Notes under the pieces: model-generated
Databases searched by the model: none
Seen by the model: only the letters and a program-made list of their open reading frames with translations
What the model was told of the DNA's origin: nothing
In this document: positions 43,983 to 55,377 of the stretch, piece after piece
How the letters are laid out: every line of letters begins with the position of its first letter
How positions within the stretch are numbered: the first letter of the stretch is position 1
Made by a program: the position numbers and the translations under genes
Source: Begonia masoniana
Lineage: Eukaryota > Streptophyta > Magnoliopsida > Cucurbitales > Begoniaceae
Length of the DNA: 64,000 bases
Assembly: GCA_022432975.1 (NCBI GenBank)
Contig: CM039510.1
Coordinates: 36,462,788-36,526,787 of the forward strand
Reading direction: 5' to 3'

Positions 43983-45555
43983 CTTGCATCAATACAGCAC
44001 CAATGCCAATACCGGAGGCATCACTTTTGATCTCAAAAACTTTATTGAAATCGGGTAAAGCCAAAACAGGTGATTGACAAAGTTTTTCTTTTATAAGGTC
44101 AAAGCTACTTTGGCATGCCGGTGACCAATTAAAGTCAACTCCTTTCTTGGTCAGATCCGTGATAGGAGCGACTAAAGAACTGAAGTCTTTAATGAACCTC
44201 CTATAGAAAGAGGCTAATCCGTGAAAACTACGGACTTCAGTGATACTATTAGGAGTGGGCCACTCCTTGATGGCTTTGACTTTATCCTCATCCGCTTCCA
44301 AGCCATCCTTAGAAATTATAAAGCCCAAAAAGTAAACCTTCTCTTGTCCAAAGGAGCATTTGGTCAAATTTCCAAACAATTTGGTTCGTCGGAGAGTTTG
44401 AAATAATAGCCCGAGATGGTTGACATGTTGTGGCAGGTCGTGACTATACACCAAAATGTCATCGAAATACACGACAACAAATTTTCCAAGGAACTCCTTA
44501 AGAACATGGTGCATTAATCGCATGAAGGTGCTCGGGGCATTTGTAAGACCGAATGGCATAACCATCCACTCAAACAATCCGTATTTTGTTTTGAAGGCGG
44601 TTTTCCATTCATCACCTTCTTTCATCCGTATTTGGTGATATCCGCTCTTCAAGTCTACCTTGGAGAATATCGATGCTCCACTCAATTCGTCCAACATGTC
44701 CTCAAGTCGAGGAATAGGATACCGATATTTAATGGTAATTTGGTTGATAGCTCTACTATCAACACACATTCGCATTGAACCATCCTTTTTTGGTACCAAC
44801 AGAGTAGGTACGGCGCATGGGCTCATTGATTCTCTTATGTATCCTTTTCCCAACAACTCTTGGACTTGATCTTGTAGCTCCTTTGCTTCTTCAGGCCTCA
44901 TCCTATAGGCCGGTCGATTTGGTAGCATAGCTCCAGGTTGGAGATCGATTTGATGTTCGATTCCTCTAATCGGTGGCAATCCGGTTGGTAGTTCTTCGGG
45001 AAAGACGTCTTGATAGGTCTTAAGTAGATTTTGGACCGCTAAGGGAATCTCGCCAAGTTCCATAATACGATCCCTAAATAACACGAGAATCACAGTCTTT
45101 CCTTTTGTTACGGCAGCTCTTAATCCTTTTTTTGTCAAGAAAAGAGTTTCTTTGGTCTTTTCTTCCTTTCTAACCGCATCGTCACGGGCAATTTGTTCAG
45201 GAGTCATGGGAAGTAATTTGATATTCCTACCACCAAATTTCAGACTATAGTTGTTGAGGTATCCATCGTATTGCACCCTACGGTCATATAGCCATGGTCG
45301 ACCAAGTAAAAGATGACTCGCATTCATAGGGACGACGTCGCAAAGAACCGCGTCCTTATACTTGCCAACAGTGAAATTGATGGTTACTTGCTTCGTCACT
45401 TTGATGTCATCCCGATCGTCCAACCATCTCAACTTATATGGCTTAAGGTGACTAGTAGTCTCCAATCCAAGCTTTTTAACCATATCTTGGGAAGCTACGT
45501 TGACGCAACTACCACTATCAATAATCATGGAGCAAACTTGTCCTTGACTGCACAT
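43915..45555 (-). pseudogene. E5 protease and reverse transcriptase
   Basis: 546 codons. Protease IIDSGSCVNVAS near residue 11, LLLGRPWLYDRRVQYDG near 95. RT has [83 protein letters not shown] and [14 protein letters not shown]. RNase H starts KSDASGIGIGAVLMQDGKPLAYFSEK. Catalytic residues are present. Its start overlaps the gag frame by about 30 bases in another register. Confidence 0.93.
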
Positions 45556-46958
45556 CTACTTTGAAAAATATTTTCACGTTGGCAGTCCTCTTTAATGTTC
45601 TTAGAAACAAGGGTCCTACGGATGACCATTAAAAGTGGTCCTTCTTGAGGAACACACTCATCCGAATCGTGCTCACTATCGTCGTCTACCTCATCTTTTT
45701 CTTCTTTATCGAGGTATTGACCTTCGTCATTTTCGCTTTCCCATTCTCCGGTAGTCTCCTTGATAACCATCACTCGACGGTTAGAGCATTCATTGGCGTA
45801 ATGTCCTTTGCCCAAACACTTGTAGCATTGAACATCACGAGCTCTTTGTCCTTTTGATGTGGTCGCTTGATTCTTGTCCGACGGAGGGGGTTTATCAGGA
45901 TTGAAGGGAGTCTTAGGTAGCCAATTACGGTTAACTGGCCTTTTATCTTCGTTCTTCCATGGAGGCTTTGGCTTATCTTGGTCTAGGTGCCTAGATGGAA
46001 ATTTAGTGGGGAAGTTTGTTTTTCGCTTTCTTTTGAGTTGTCTTTCCACCGTAAGGGCAAGTTGAATAACTTTCTCCATAGCCTCCAATTGATGCATTTC
46101 AACTGCGTCACCAATTTCACGGTTTAATCCACGAATGAATCTCGCGATGAGTTGCTCCTCCGGTTCATCAATAGCACACCGCATATTGAGAGTTTCAAAT
46201 TCTGATATATACTCATCAACCGAGAGCGAGTTTTGTTTGAGGGCGTGAAGTTGGTGAAAGAGTTCGTGCTTGTAGTGTCGGGGAACAAACCTCTTATACA
46301 TTAAATCTTTCATGGCATTCCAGGTTACAACGGGATACCCTAATGTTCTCATTCTATGGTTCTTAAAGTTAGACCACCATAAAGCAGCGTGGCCCGTTAA
46401 TTCTAGAGAGGCGAGTTGAATTTTGACTCGTTCGGAATAGTTATGACACTCGAAAACTCTCTCTACTTTATCGACCCAATCTAGGTATGTGTGACCGTCG
46501 CAAGTTCCATTGAAAGATGGAATGGACATTTTCACATTACGGAGGTCGTCGTTGTCTCTACGACGATTTGGACGATACTCTTCATCATCATCCGTCCAAT
46601 TCTCCTCCTCCGAGTTATAAGATCGGGGTCTCCTTCTACGTGGTTCAGCCCATATATCTTCCTCTATGGGTGGTTGCACAGGTGGTTGACGTCTAGGGCG
46701 TTCAGGAATAACCCTAGAGGCGGTCTCTTGAGAAGGAACACGTTCATGGAATTCTTGACGAGGAGGATTGTTTAGCATTGTTTGGACTTGTTGGGCAAGG
46801 CTATTAACTATATTGGTTAAGGCATCAATTTGTCCTTGCATGCCCCCTGGAGAGCTAGTCTCACCTTCGTATCGTGTGTTTTCGGGTGGGGGAGTTTCCC
46901 TAGCTCGATGTGGTTCTTGGTGCGTTGGATCTCGATTGATTCCACTTCGGTTAGTCAT
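45525..46958 (-). CDS. E5 gag
   Basis: 477 codons from ATG 46958. A charged N-terminal region (residues 1-140) is followed by a Gag domain (MSIPSFNGTCDGHTYLDWVDKVERVFECHNYSERVKIQLASLELTGHAALWW..., RFVPRHYKHELFHQLHALKQNSLSVDEYISEFE) and zinc knuckle CYKCLGKGHYANEC at 378-391. The RFVP.HY..(D/E)L..(K/Q)L block fits the Gag of CRM-like chromoviruses. The C-terminal acidic region (EENDEGQYLDKEEKDEVDDD) precedes the overlap with pol. Packages the element RNA. Starts about 1150 bases downstream of the PBS. Confidence 0.9.
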   Translation of the reverse strand: MTNRSGINRDPTHQEPHRARETPPPENTRYEGETSSPGGMQGQIDALTNIVNSLAQQVQTMLNNPPRQEFHERVPSQETASRVIPERPRRQPPVQPPIEEDIWAEPRRRRPRSYNSEEENWTDDDEEYRPNRRRDNDDLRNVKMSIPSFNGTCDGHTYLDWVDKVERVFECHNYSERVKIQLASLELTGHAALWWSNFKNHRMRTLGYPVVTWNAMKDLMYKRFVPRHYKHELFHQLHALKQNSLSVDEYISEFETLNMRCAIDEPEEQLIARFIRGLNREIGDAVEMHQLEAMEKVIQLALTVERQLKRKRKTNFPTKFPSRHLDQDKPKPPWKNEDKRPVNRNWLPKTPFNPDKPPPSDKNQATTSKGQRARDVQCYKCLGKGHYANECSNRRVMVIKETTGEWESENDEGQYLDKEEKDEVDDDSEHDSDECVPQEGPLLMVIRRTLVSKNIKEDCQRENIFQSRCAVKDKFAP

Positions 46959-48101
46959 TGTTAAGTGTTCAAATTCTTGTTAATGTCTTAGGCAAATTTA
47001 GGTTCTAGGGAACAATCTTAACTAAGACAAATTCAAAAATAGGGATCATGCTAATTAGGATGATAACTAAACAAATTAATAAACTCTTAATATCTCAACC
47101 AATGAGTGAATATTTTCAATAATTCCTTTTCACCACAAATTTGCAAGAAATTTCAATCAAGTTGTCAACTTTTACTAAGGATCAATTAGAGCAATATTAT
47201 TGACAACTAATTAACTCTAAAAACAGCAAATACAAAAATTTAGAACATCATTTAAGTCAAAATAACATGCTGGAATTTAATCCAAATATAGCAGAATTTT
47301 TAAGTGATGTCTAGCTCTAAATTGATACCTTAATTCATGCCTTTTACTAAATTCTTGTTAACCAATTTCATGCATAAACTTATCAGCATATATTAAGTAA
47401 ATTTATGAGCTAAAACATGAGTATAATCCAGCAAAATATTAGGCAAATTCGAGCATAGCAAGAAGCATAAATGATATGGCAATTTTCAAAAATAATCCTT
47501 TTTTTTTTTTTTTTTTTGATAGTAATAATTCTAAACCAAATTAAAGCACCAAAATTTCCAGAATATTAATATAGTGAAGGGACAATATTTAAGTGCTAAA
47601 ATGAGGCTCAAACGATAACAAAAAGTGCCAACAAAACCGGAACTAAAGAAGCAATAAACCGAGGCGAATATAGTGATAAACCGTGAAGTTTATGCTATTT
47701 CTTTAGGTCGATTTTATACTAACTTTTCTAACAAAATTTCAGCAGAGTTTCGGCTTAGATTTAAGGCAAAATAAGATTAAAAGCGAGCAAAAAAATAAAA
47801 GAAAATTTCGTGACAAGAGGATAGGGAGAAAACCGAGAAATAAGGAGAAGTAGTTAAGGAATTCGGGAGCTATACCTTGTGCGTTTTCTTGTAGGATCGT
47901 CCACCATATTTTTCCATATTAGAACAAGCAATAATATAGCAAAAATAATGGTAGTAAAATAAAATTAGATCTAGCACAAAATAGCTCAAGATTAGCACAA
48001 ATATATAGGAAATTAATGCGGAATAGAAAAAAAAGCCGCTATCCCGGTTTTGTGCCGAGTTTTGACTATTGTCAAGGCACTAAAACCATAAGGGAAGCCT
48101 T
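46959..48101 (-). other. E5 5' untranslated leader
   Basis: About 1.1 kb of A-rich non-coding sequence on the plus strand between PBS and gag, with a 17-19 T run near 47500. No gene seen. Unusually long leader for a plant gypsy element. Confidence 0.7.
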
Positions 48102-48103
48102 GT

Positions 48104-48116
48104 GGCTCTGATACCA
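48104..48116 (-). other. Primer-binding site of E5
   Basis: Minus strand TGGTATCAGAGCC follows the LTR end (CCGTGTCA) after two bases; tRNA-iMet type. Confidence 0.9.
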
Positions 48117-48118
48117 CT

Positions 48119-49622
48119 TGACACGGGGTCCCTTAGAAAAGGGGCCCGTGTGCAACCCACAATATTCGAGAGATGTGCTCGGTTGAGTGCTTGTGTAAAA
48201 ATGATGAAATAAAGAGAGGAATATGCTAAAAATAAAATTGCAAGAAAATAAACAAGGGATAAATAACACTATGGCCGAATATTATATGGTGAGAAATGAC
48301 ATGAAATATATATAAAAAAAATAAGATAGAAGAGATGAAGAAGATGAAGATATGGATGTAAAAATGCAAAGCAATAAAATAAGAAAATGACAAAAAAATA
48401 AAGGTGAGAGTGGGTGCTATGGTGGAACCGAAATGTAAGGGTGAGTTGGGTGCAAAGTGAAGACAATGAAAAAAATAAAGAAACACCCTTGGAGGATCCG
48501 TGGAGCGAGCTTACGGTTTAAGCTCCCGGATACACGTTTCCCGTGAGGAAAACGACCACCTTAGGCCGGGATTTTCGTCCTCGTTTCAACTCCCAAGGGA
48601 GAAGAAGAGGGAAGGGATGAGAGCTAACCTAGCAACCCTAGCTAGGTTAGCAATGGAGGCTAACTCCTCTTGGTTCAAGGAACCAAGGAAAACACCCAAG
48701 GAAGCTTTGGATATTTAGAGAAATATTAGTGTATTGATTGGCAAAAAGTTGAATACAATCACTAATGCCATGTATTTATAGAGTCCTAAGGTGGATTAGG
48801 GTTTGGCAAGATTGAGTGATGACCATTGGATCAAGAAAATGATCAATGGTTAAGGTTGAAGGTTGTAGCATGAAGATCCACGTGGAGCAACCAAGGATAT
48901 TGCTGTTTTGTTAAACTTGTAGGCTGATGCAAGCAATCCACGGTGGAGAGAAGAATAAAGGAGCGCCCATCAACGGTCTTCAGGAAGCAACTCCACGCCT
49001 GCCCGGATTTGTGCTGCCCGCGCCAGTTGAATCCTTGCTTCAGCGCAAGTAAACCTGCTCCTTTCCTTTTTGTTGCCCGAAGTTGTGCTGCCCGATTCCT
49101 TGCTGCCCGCAACACATTTGTTTGTTTTCTTCATTGCAAGTAATCCAGCGCTCCACCTTAATTTGTGCTAAATGTCATCAAAGGTGGATAATTGCCAAGT
49201 CATCAATCCAAGTCCTCCTTTGGCTCTTTGTTGAAGTAGGCCTTTTCCTTGATTATTGGGGTAGAATTTCTTCAACCCAAATACACCACCATACATCTAG
49301 TCCTAACCATTCAATCTAATGCATGCAATGCAATTTATAAATTCTTACAAAAAGGCTAATGTATGCCAAATAAGTTTAAAAAAAATAAAAATTACAATTT
49401 CAAGGCCCGGGAAGACAAATTCCCATAGGGCCGTCTTCAAGCTCCGTGCGAATGATCCAACGGATGACATGGCAAGGTTTCTCCTCATCCTCCATAGTCG
49501 GCTCCCAAGTGAAGTCCATGAGTGACTCGAAACCTGCAAAAAGAGGTAAGTTGTTAGAACATTGAACAATTAAATTTTGTGCCCGGGCTTGAGATCTTGT
49601 AACGGGCCCCCGAGGCACGTCA
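48119..49622 (-). repeat. 5' LTR of E5
   Basis: 1504 bp; plus strand TGACACGGGGTCCC...GGCACGTCA. Differs from the left copy by one extra base at five sites (A-run and G/T-run lengths) and a C/A substitution in AAAT(C/A)CACCACC. Confidence 0.95.
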
Positions 49623-49627
49623 TAAAC

Positions 49628-51139
49628 ATTATGCCACAATCGACTGTAGGACAGGAGTAGTTAAGTTCCAACCCCTTGACGGTTTAAATCATACCTTCCA
49701 AGCTTTAAAGAAGAGTGAGGGAATGTCTGTTATGACTTCGATAAATTGTAGACCCTCACCATGTAGAGAGTACCTATGCTTCTTGGCCAGTGTTCTAGAT
49801 ACACAATTCGTAGGAAAAGCAACACCCCAAAATGTCTTAATTGTCCAAGACTTCCCTGAAGTGTTTTTAGATGACCTTCCTGGTTTACCACCAAATAGGA
49901 AAATCGAATTCGTTGTAGATGTTTACCCTGGTGCTGAGCCTGTGTCTAAAAATCCATATAAGCTAGAACCAACAGAACTTAAGGAATTAAAGAAGCAGTT
50001 GGAGGATCTGTTGGAGAAAGGGTTCATACGCCCAAACTTTTCACCGTGGGGTGCACCTGTCCTTTTTGTTAAAAAGAAAGATGGGTCAATGCGAATTTGC
50101 ATTGATTATAGGGAATTAAATAAGTTAACTGTCAAGAACAAGTATTCATTGCCAAGGATTGATGATTTATTTGACCAGCTTAAAGGTGCATGTGTTTTCT
50201 CTAAGATTGACCTTAGGTCCGGTTATTACCAATTGAAAGTCAAATCTGAGGATATTCCTAAGACTGCCTTTCGCACAAGGTATGGACATTATGAGTTTTT
50301 GGTCATGTCCTTTGGATTGACAAATGCACCAGCAGCCTTTATGGATCTCATGAATAGAGTGTTTCATGAGTATTTGGATAAGTTTCTCATAGTGTTCATA
50401 GATGACATTTTAATCTATTCGCGTACTAAGGATGAGCACGCTAGGCACCTGACCTTAGTGTTGGAAGTATTAAAACAGCACCAACTATACGCCAAGTTTT
50501 CTAAGTGTGAATTTTGGTTGGACCAAGTTCACTTTCTAGGACATGTCATCTCTGGAGATGGCATATCTGTTGATCCAGCAAAAGTTCAAGCAGTTAAGGA
50601 GTGGTCCCAACCGAAGAGTGCTACAGATATTAGGAGTTTTCTTGGATTAGCAGGATATTATAGAAAATTCATTGAAGGATTCTCGAAGATTGATACCCCC
50701 CCTTACTAGGTTAACAAGGAAAAATGTGAATTATATATTGACTGACGAATGTGAGCATAGTTTTCAGATCTTGAAACAGAAACTGACCGATGCTCCAATT
50801 TTAACCCTTCCAGTTGAAGATGGTAAGTTTAGTATTTACTGTGATGCTTCCAAAATTGGTCTTGGTTGTGTTCTAATGCAAAATGGAAAAGTAATAGCTT
50901 ATGCCTCTAGACAGTTGAAAACACATGAGAAGAATTACCCTACGCATGACTTAGAGTTAGCTGCTGTAGTTTTTGCTCTAAAGATTTGGAGACACTATTT
51001 GTATGGACAATTGTGTGAGATATTTTCAGATCATAAGAGCCTGAAGTATATCTTCACACAGAAGGAATTAAATATGAGGCAATGTCGTTGGTTGGAATTT
51101 GTAAAGGATTATGATTTCGAGATTAAGTACCACCCCGAC
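49628..51139 (+). pseudogene. Chromovirus E3 pol: protease end, reverse transcriptase, RNase H
   Basis: Continues E3 after the E5 insertion. RT has [50 protein letters not shown] and [11 protein letters not shown]. RNase H has [29 protein letters not shown] and [13 protein letters not shown]; all catalytic residues are present. A shift near 50698 in a C run (ATACCCCCCTTAC) breaks IEGFSKI from PLTRLTRKN. Interrupted at 51139 (KYHPD) by the LTR-like insert. Confidence 0.93.
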
Positions 51140-51557
51140 TGTACCGCCCCCGAACCCACCCTGGCTCGGTGCGCTACTTTGCTAACTAAACCCACGTTGA
51201 AACATAATTTAAACTAGGCCTAGACTCGCTAATTACCCTTACTCCTAACCGCTAAGCACCACGGCGTTTTCCCCGAAAATTTCGGCAGAGTAACGCCTGA
51301 AAATGGCGCCTCCAAAAATGCTAAGTACCTGCACACACCCCAATTCCCAACTAGATCCAGAATATTCTTACTCAGCTAATCACTCACTATCCAGCATACA
51401 AAATCTCCAATAATAGAAAAATGGGAAACTAAAATATTTCACTGAAAATACCCGAACCTAAAACCATTCACTTTTTTTTTAAATTAATTAAAACAATCTA
51501 TTTTCTTATTCTTTTATTTTATCTCCAATTTTCCTTAAAAATATCCCGGGTGTTACA
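51140..51557 (-). repeat. 418-bp family-B LTR-like insert in E3
   Basis: Plus strand TGTACCGCCCCCGAACCC...CGGGTGTTACA, so minus strand TGTAACACCCGGGATA to GGGCGGTACA. Its first 60 bp match the family-B LTR at 56881. Flanks CCGAC and ATGAC agree at three of five bases. Removing it plus 5 bp (423 bp) restores the E3 frame ([15 protein letters not shown]). Far shorter than other LTRs here, so an internally deleted or miniature LTR. Confidence 0.8.
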
Positions 51558-53122
51558 ATGACAAAGCAAATGTTGTGGCAGATGCCTTGAGTAGAGTGAC
51601 AACATCAGCCTCAGCCATGATTTTAGACATGCCACTAGCTTTAGAGTCTGAATTCCAAAAGTTTAATCTAGAAGCAGTATCCAGTGTATCAGCTATGCTT
51701 TCGGCCATATCCTTGAGGCCTACTATTTTGGAGAAAATAAAGGAAGCTCAAAGGAACGACACTGAATGCAATAAGTATAAGTCCTATATGGATTCTACGG
51801 ACAAGTCAGATTTTAACTATTCCGCTGATGGAATCCTTAGGTTTAGAAATAGATGGTTTGTTCCTGCCATTAAAGAACTTCGATGTGAAATTCTTACTGA
51901 AGCTCATTCTTCCAGGTTCTCTGTTCACCCTGGGAGTACAAAGATGTACAAGGATCTTAAACAGCATTATTGGTGGCCAAGTATGAAAAGGAGTGTGGCA
52001 GAATATGTAGAATAATGTTTGTGTTGTCAGCAGATTAAAGCTGAGCATCAGAGACCCTCAGGAACATTGCAACCTCTACCAATCCCTAAATGAAAATGGG
52101 AACAAATAACGATGGATTTTGTTGTAGGATTGCCTAGAACAGCAAAGGGACATGATGCAATCTGGGTGATAGTTGATCGTTTAACCAAATCTGCCCACTT
52201 TCTACCGATAAAGATGACATACTCGATGGATCAACTTGCTGAGTTGTATGTGCATGAAGTTATTAGACTGCATGGAGTTCCAAGCACCATAGTTTCAGAC
52301 CGAGACACAAGGCTATGGGGACACAGCTTAGTTTCAGCACAGCTTTCCACCCTCAAACTGATGGACAATCCGAAAGGACTATTCAAACATTAGAGGATAT
52401 GCTCCGTGCATATGTATTAGACTTTCAAGGTTCATGGAGCAAACACTTTTCCTTAGTTGAATTTTCTTATAACAAAAGTTTTCAGGCAACAATAGGAATG
52501 GCACCGTACGAGGCATTGTATGGACGTAAGTGCAGATCTCCATTGTATTGTGATGAAGTTGGAGAAGCACGATTGATTGGTCCTGACATTGTGCAGCAGA
52601 CAGTGGAGAAAATTGCCCTCATCCGCTAGAGGATCTTAACAGCTCAAAGCCGACAGAAGAGCTATGCCGACAAGAGGCGTAGAGAATTAGAGTTTGAAGT
52701 AGGTGATGATGTTTTTCTTAAGATATCACCATTTAAAGGACTTGTGAGATTTGGAAAGAGAGGCAAGTTGAACCCCAGGTTCATTGGACCGTTCACGATT
52801 CTGAAGAGGATTGGGAGAACAGCTTCACTAGTTACAACTACCAACTTCTATGGATGGGATACATGATGTATTCCACGTTTCTATGTTGAAAAAGTGTATA
52901 AGGGATCCAAAACAAGTCATGGAACAGCAAGACTTTGAGATTCATCCTACCCTTGCCTATGAAGAGAAACCAGTAAAGATCTTAGATTATGCAGTGAAGG
53001 TATTACGCAACAAGGAAGTTCCATTGGTGAAGGTATTGTGGCGTAACCAGAATATTGAGGAGACAACTTGGGAGCGCCAGCAAGACATGATGGACCAACA
53101 TCCAGAATTATTCAGGTACTGA
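51558..53122 (+). pseudogene. Chromovirus E3 pol: integrase and chromodomain-like tail
   Basis: Encodes [44 protein letters not shown] (stop 52013), [17 protein letters not shown], then after a deletion [22 protein letters not shown] (Glu intact). About 14-15 codons (the [12 protein letters not shown] region) are missing near 52311 and the register changes. Further damage: TGA near 52091, TAG at 52627 (fits CAG to TAG), and a shift near 52830. It ends with [38 protein letters not shown]. Confidence 0.92.
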
Positions 53123-53139
53123 ATTTTGAGGACAAAATT

Positions 53140-53157
53140 CTTTTAAGGAGGGTAGAT
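53140..53157 (+). other. Polypurine tract of E3
   Basis: TTTTAAGGAGGGTAGAT abuts the TGTAACACCC start of the 3' LTR. Confidence 0.88.
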
Positions 53158-53695
53158 TGTAACACCCGGTTTCTATTAACCGATTTACCTTGTTTCATTT
53201 TTTTTTAGAATGCTTTAAAAGTTAAATTGGGTGATTTAGTGATTAGGTTAATAAGTGAATGAGTAAGGACAAGATGGTAAATTGCAATTTATTGTGGATA
53301 ACGTATTTAAGTGAGGGTTTAATGAGGTTTAGCCGCCACTATCCCCTCATTTTTCCTTTCTCGGTGTTCAGCTCAAGCTCATCAGAGCTCCAGGCGATTT
53401 TTCCTTCGATTTCTCTAGTGATTTCTCCGATTTAGGTGAGTTCCTTCACTTTTCCTTATGACTTGACAGTTAGATAACAGAGGGAGTGCAATATATATGT
53501 TTTTGGGAGTGTTGTGAATGTGTGTAGTTTCGGGTTTAGTGCGGAATCGGGAATGCACGAAGATCTGAGCTTCCAAACTAATTTCCTTAGACTCCTGGAT
53601 AAATTAGAATGAATTTTAACTAATACACTGTCTATGATTTTAGGTTTGAGCAAAACCCGTAGTGGTTAGCAACCAAACAATTTCCAAGAATCCAG

Positions 53696-54179
53696 GTAAG
53701 TAAAGTATGCATGTGCCTTCGGGCCTACATAACAAAACATTAGGAATTATGCATTGTGCGAATGAGTTTGTATGACATGCATCATGTTTTTATGAAAGAT
53801 TACGAAAATGAATTTTCATGTAAAGAATGGTAAGGCATGTACCGAATGTGACAGATCAGCTGTTAAGGGAACTAATCCGCCCCTTAATTGAGAAGAGGAT
53901 GTATGACTTTGGGAAAATTGATCCACCTCCCAATGGAATTGAGGGATCAGATCAGCGGTTAAGGGAACTAATCCGCCCCTTAATTGAGAAGAGGATGTAT
54001 GACTTTGAAAAAATTGATCCACCTCCCAATGGAACCGACGGATCATATTAGTGAATGAACGAAATTGCAACTGAGTTGTGAAAGTAGAAACTGCATGATT
54101 AGGATTTATGTTTCAGTATTCCATTTCATTTGCTTTACTTACTTAACATTAGGCTAATAGATGAGTTTTGTGATGTAGG
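53696..54179 (+). other. Intron-like module with complementary end boxes, E3 LTR
   Basis: Donor ATCCAG|GTAAGT at 53690-53701. Box I CCTACATAACAAAAC (53724-53738) and box II GTTTTGTGATGTAGG (54165-54179) pair at 14 of 15 positions. CTAAT at about 54154 is some 22 nt before the TGTAG ending 54178. Implied intron: 483 nt. Confidence 0.65.
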
Positions 54180-54639
54180 TGTTGAAGTTACTGCAGGTGA
54201 TTTTCCCTGAGTTCACAAATGCATAGATGATGTTGGAGAAGCGCATTCAGGCCACGACTTGGTAAATTGATGAGGCGGTTTAACCAGTGTTTTGTGTATG
54301 TGCATTGTAGTAAACAATTGGATAGCTGAGTTGTGTTTGAGTTTCGTTGACAGAACCAACTCTTAATGTTTTGATCTTAGGTTTGAAAACTCTTTGGTTG
54401 AGTCGACAATGTTTTCACTCAAGTATGTTGAGTCTTATGACAGCAATAGTTTTCAATGTTTGAAACACATTTTTGAAATCTTCTGGAAATAGTACCTTGC
54501 TGGTTTAGCATTGTTTTTTTTTTTACTGTATTTGAGTAATGTAGGGATTGGAGTCATTTTCGAAAGGTTTCATTGAAGCGAATAAGTCCCTTCGTAGTAG
54601 AGTTGTTTTTGTATAGAGTATGAATTGTGGAAAAATTGC

Positions 54640-55090
54640 TCTGCTTCCTACCGGCAAGTGGTAATCTATCGGTAGAAGACATCGTTTTCTATCGGTAGAA
54701 GAGGGTTGTTTTCTACCGGTAGGAGTAGCGTGTTAAATCTATCGGAATGGTGCAGTTTATTTCATCGGTAGAAAGTTTAGACTTTTGTCGTTTAGCGATC
54801 GGTGGATGTCGAGTGCTATAGTTATCGGAAGATGAAGGAAATGATTTTGTCGTTTAGTGACCGGTCAATGTATTCTGTTTGTTTTGTTTTGAGAGTAAAG
54901 TCTTTTGTCGTCTTATGATCGGTAGAGGCTGGATGAACGAATCATCCGGCTGACGTCATCGGTAAATGAGACTAGCAAAACTCGTCGTTTGCGATCGGCA
55001 AAAGTTGGAAGATTAATTCATCCGGCTGACGTCATCTGTGGAAGACTTCTGTTTGCTTCTGCTCTTTCGTTGACTTAGTTCAGCGGCAGA
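54640..55090 (+). repeat. Degenerate bZIP-site-like array in E3 LTR
   Basis: Many short units with (C/T)TATCGGTAGAAG, GATCGGTAGA and ATCCGGCTGACGTCATC occur; two carry full TGACGTCA (54964 and 55030 areas). It is a degenerate counterpart of the arrays in LTR-1 and solo LTR-2, at the same place near the LTR 3' end. Confidence 0.75.
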
Positions 55091-55377
55091 TGAGTTTGAC
55101 TTTTGCAACTTTTAAAGTATTTCGTGATTTAAACCCTTTATTTCTTTTGGCCGATTGTTCTTTAACAACTTAACTGATTTCTCAAACATTGTACTATGGT
55201 TTTGTTTAACTCTATTTTGTTCAAATTAATTCCGCTGCAAGTATTTAGACGATTTGAAGTTTTAGAAAATGTCAAATTTAAACTTTCGAGCGAAATTTTA
55301 AATTTGGTCCGAAATTTCTTAGTCAAAGTTCGAGTTTATGAGTAACAAACTGGATTCAGAAAACTCGGGGCGTTACA

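Larger units (their letters stand above)
40885..49622 (-). mobile_element. CRM-like chromovirus E5, complete, young, nested in E3
   Basis: LTRs 40885-42383 (1499 bp) and 48119-49622 (1504 bp) start TGACACGGGG and end CACGTCA on the plus strand. TAAAC flanks both sides (40880-40884, 49623-49627). Minus-strand PBS and polypurine tract are present. By eye the LTRs differ by five 1-bp length differences and one substitution, so the insertion is recent. Gag and pol are full-length in content but broken by a few register changes. Confidence 0.96.
53158..55377 (+). repeat. 3' LTR of chromovirus E3, family A (2220 bp)
   Basis: TGTAACACCCGGTTTC...CGGGGCGTTACA, plus orientation. TATTTAAG near 53297 may serve as TATA. 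Then the donor at 53696, box I, duplicated hairpin (two copies at about 53867-54050), box II ending 54179, and an array with CATCGGTAGAAG/CTGACGTCATC units at 54640-55080. Confidence 0.93.
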
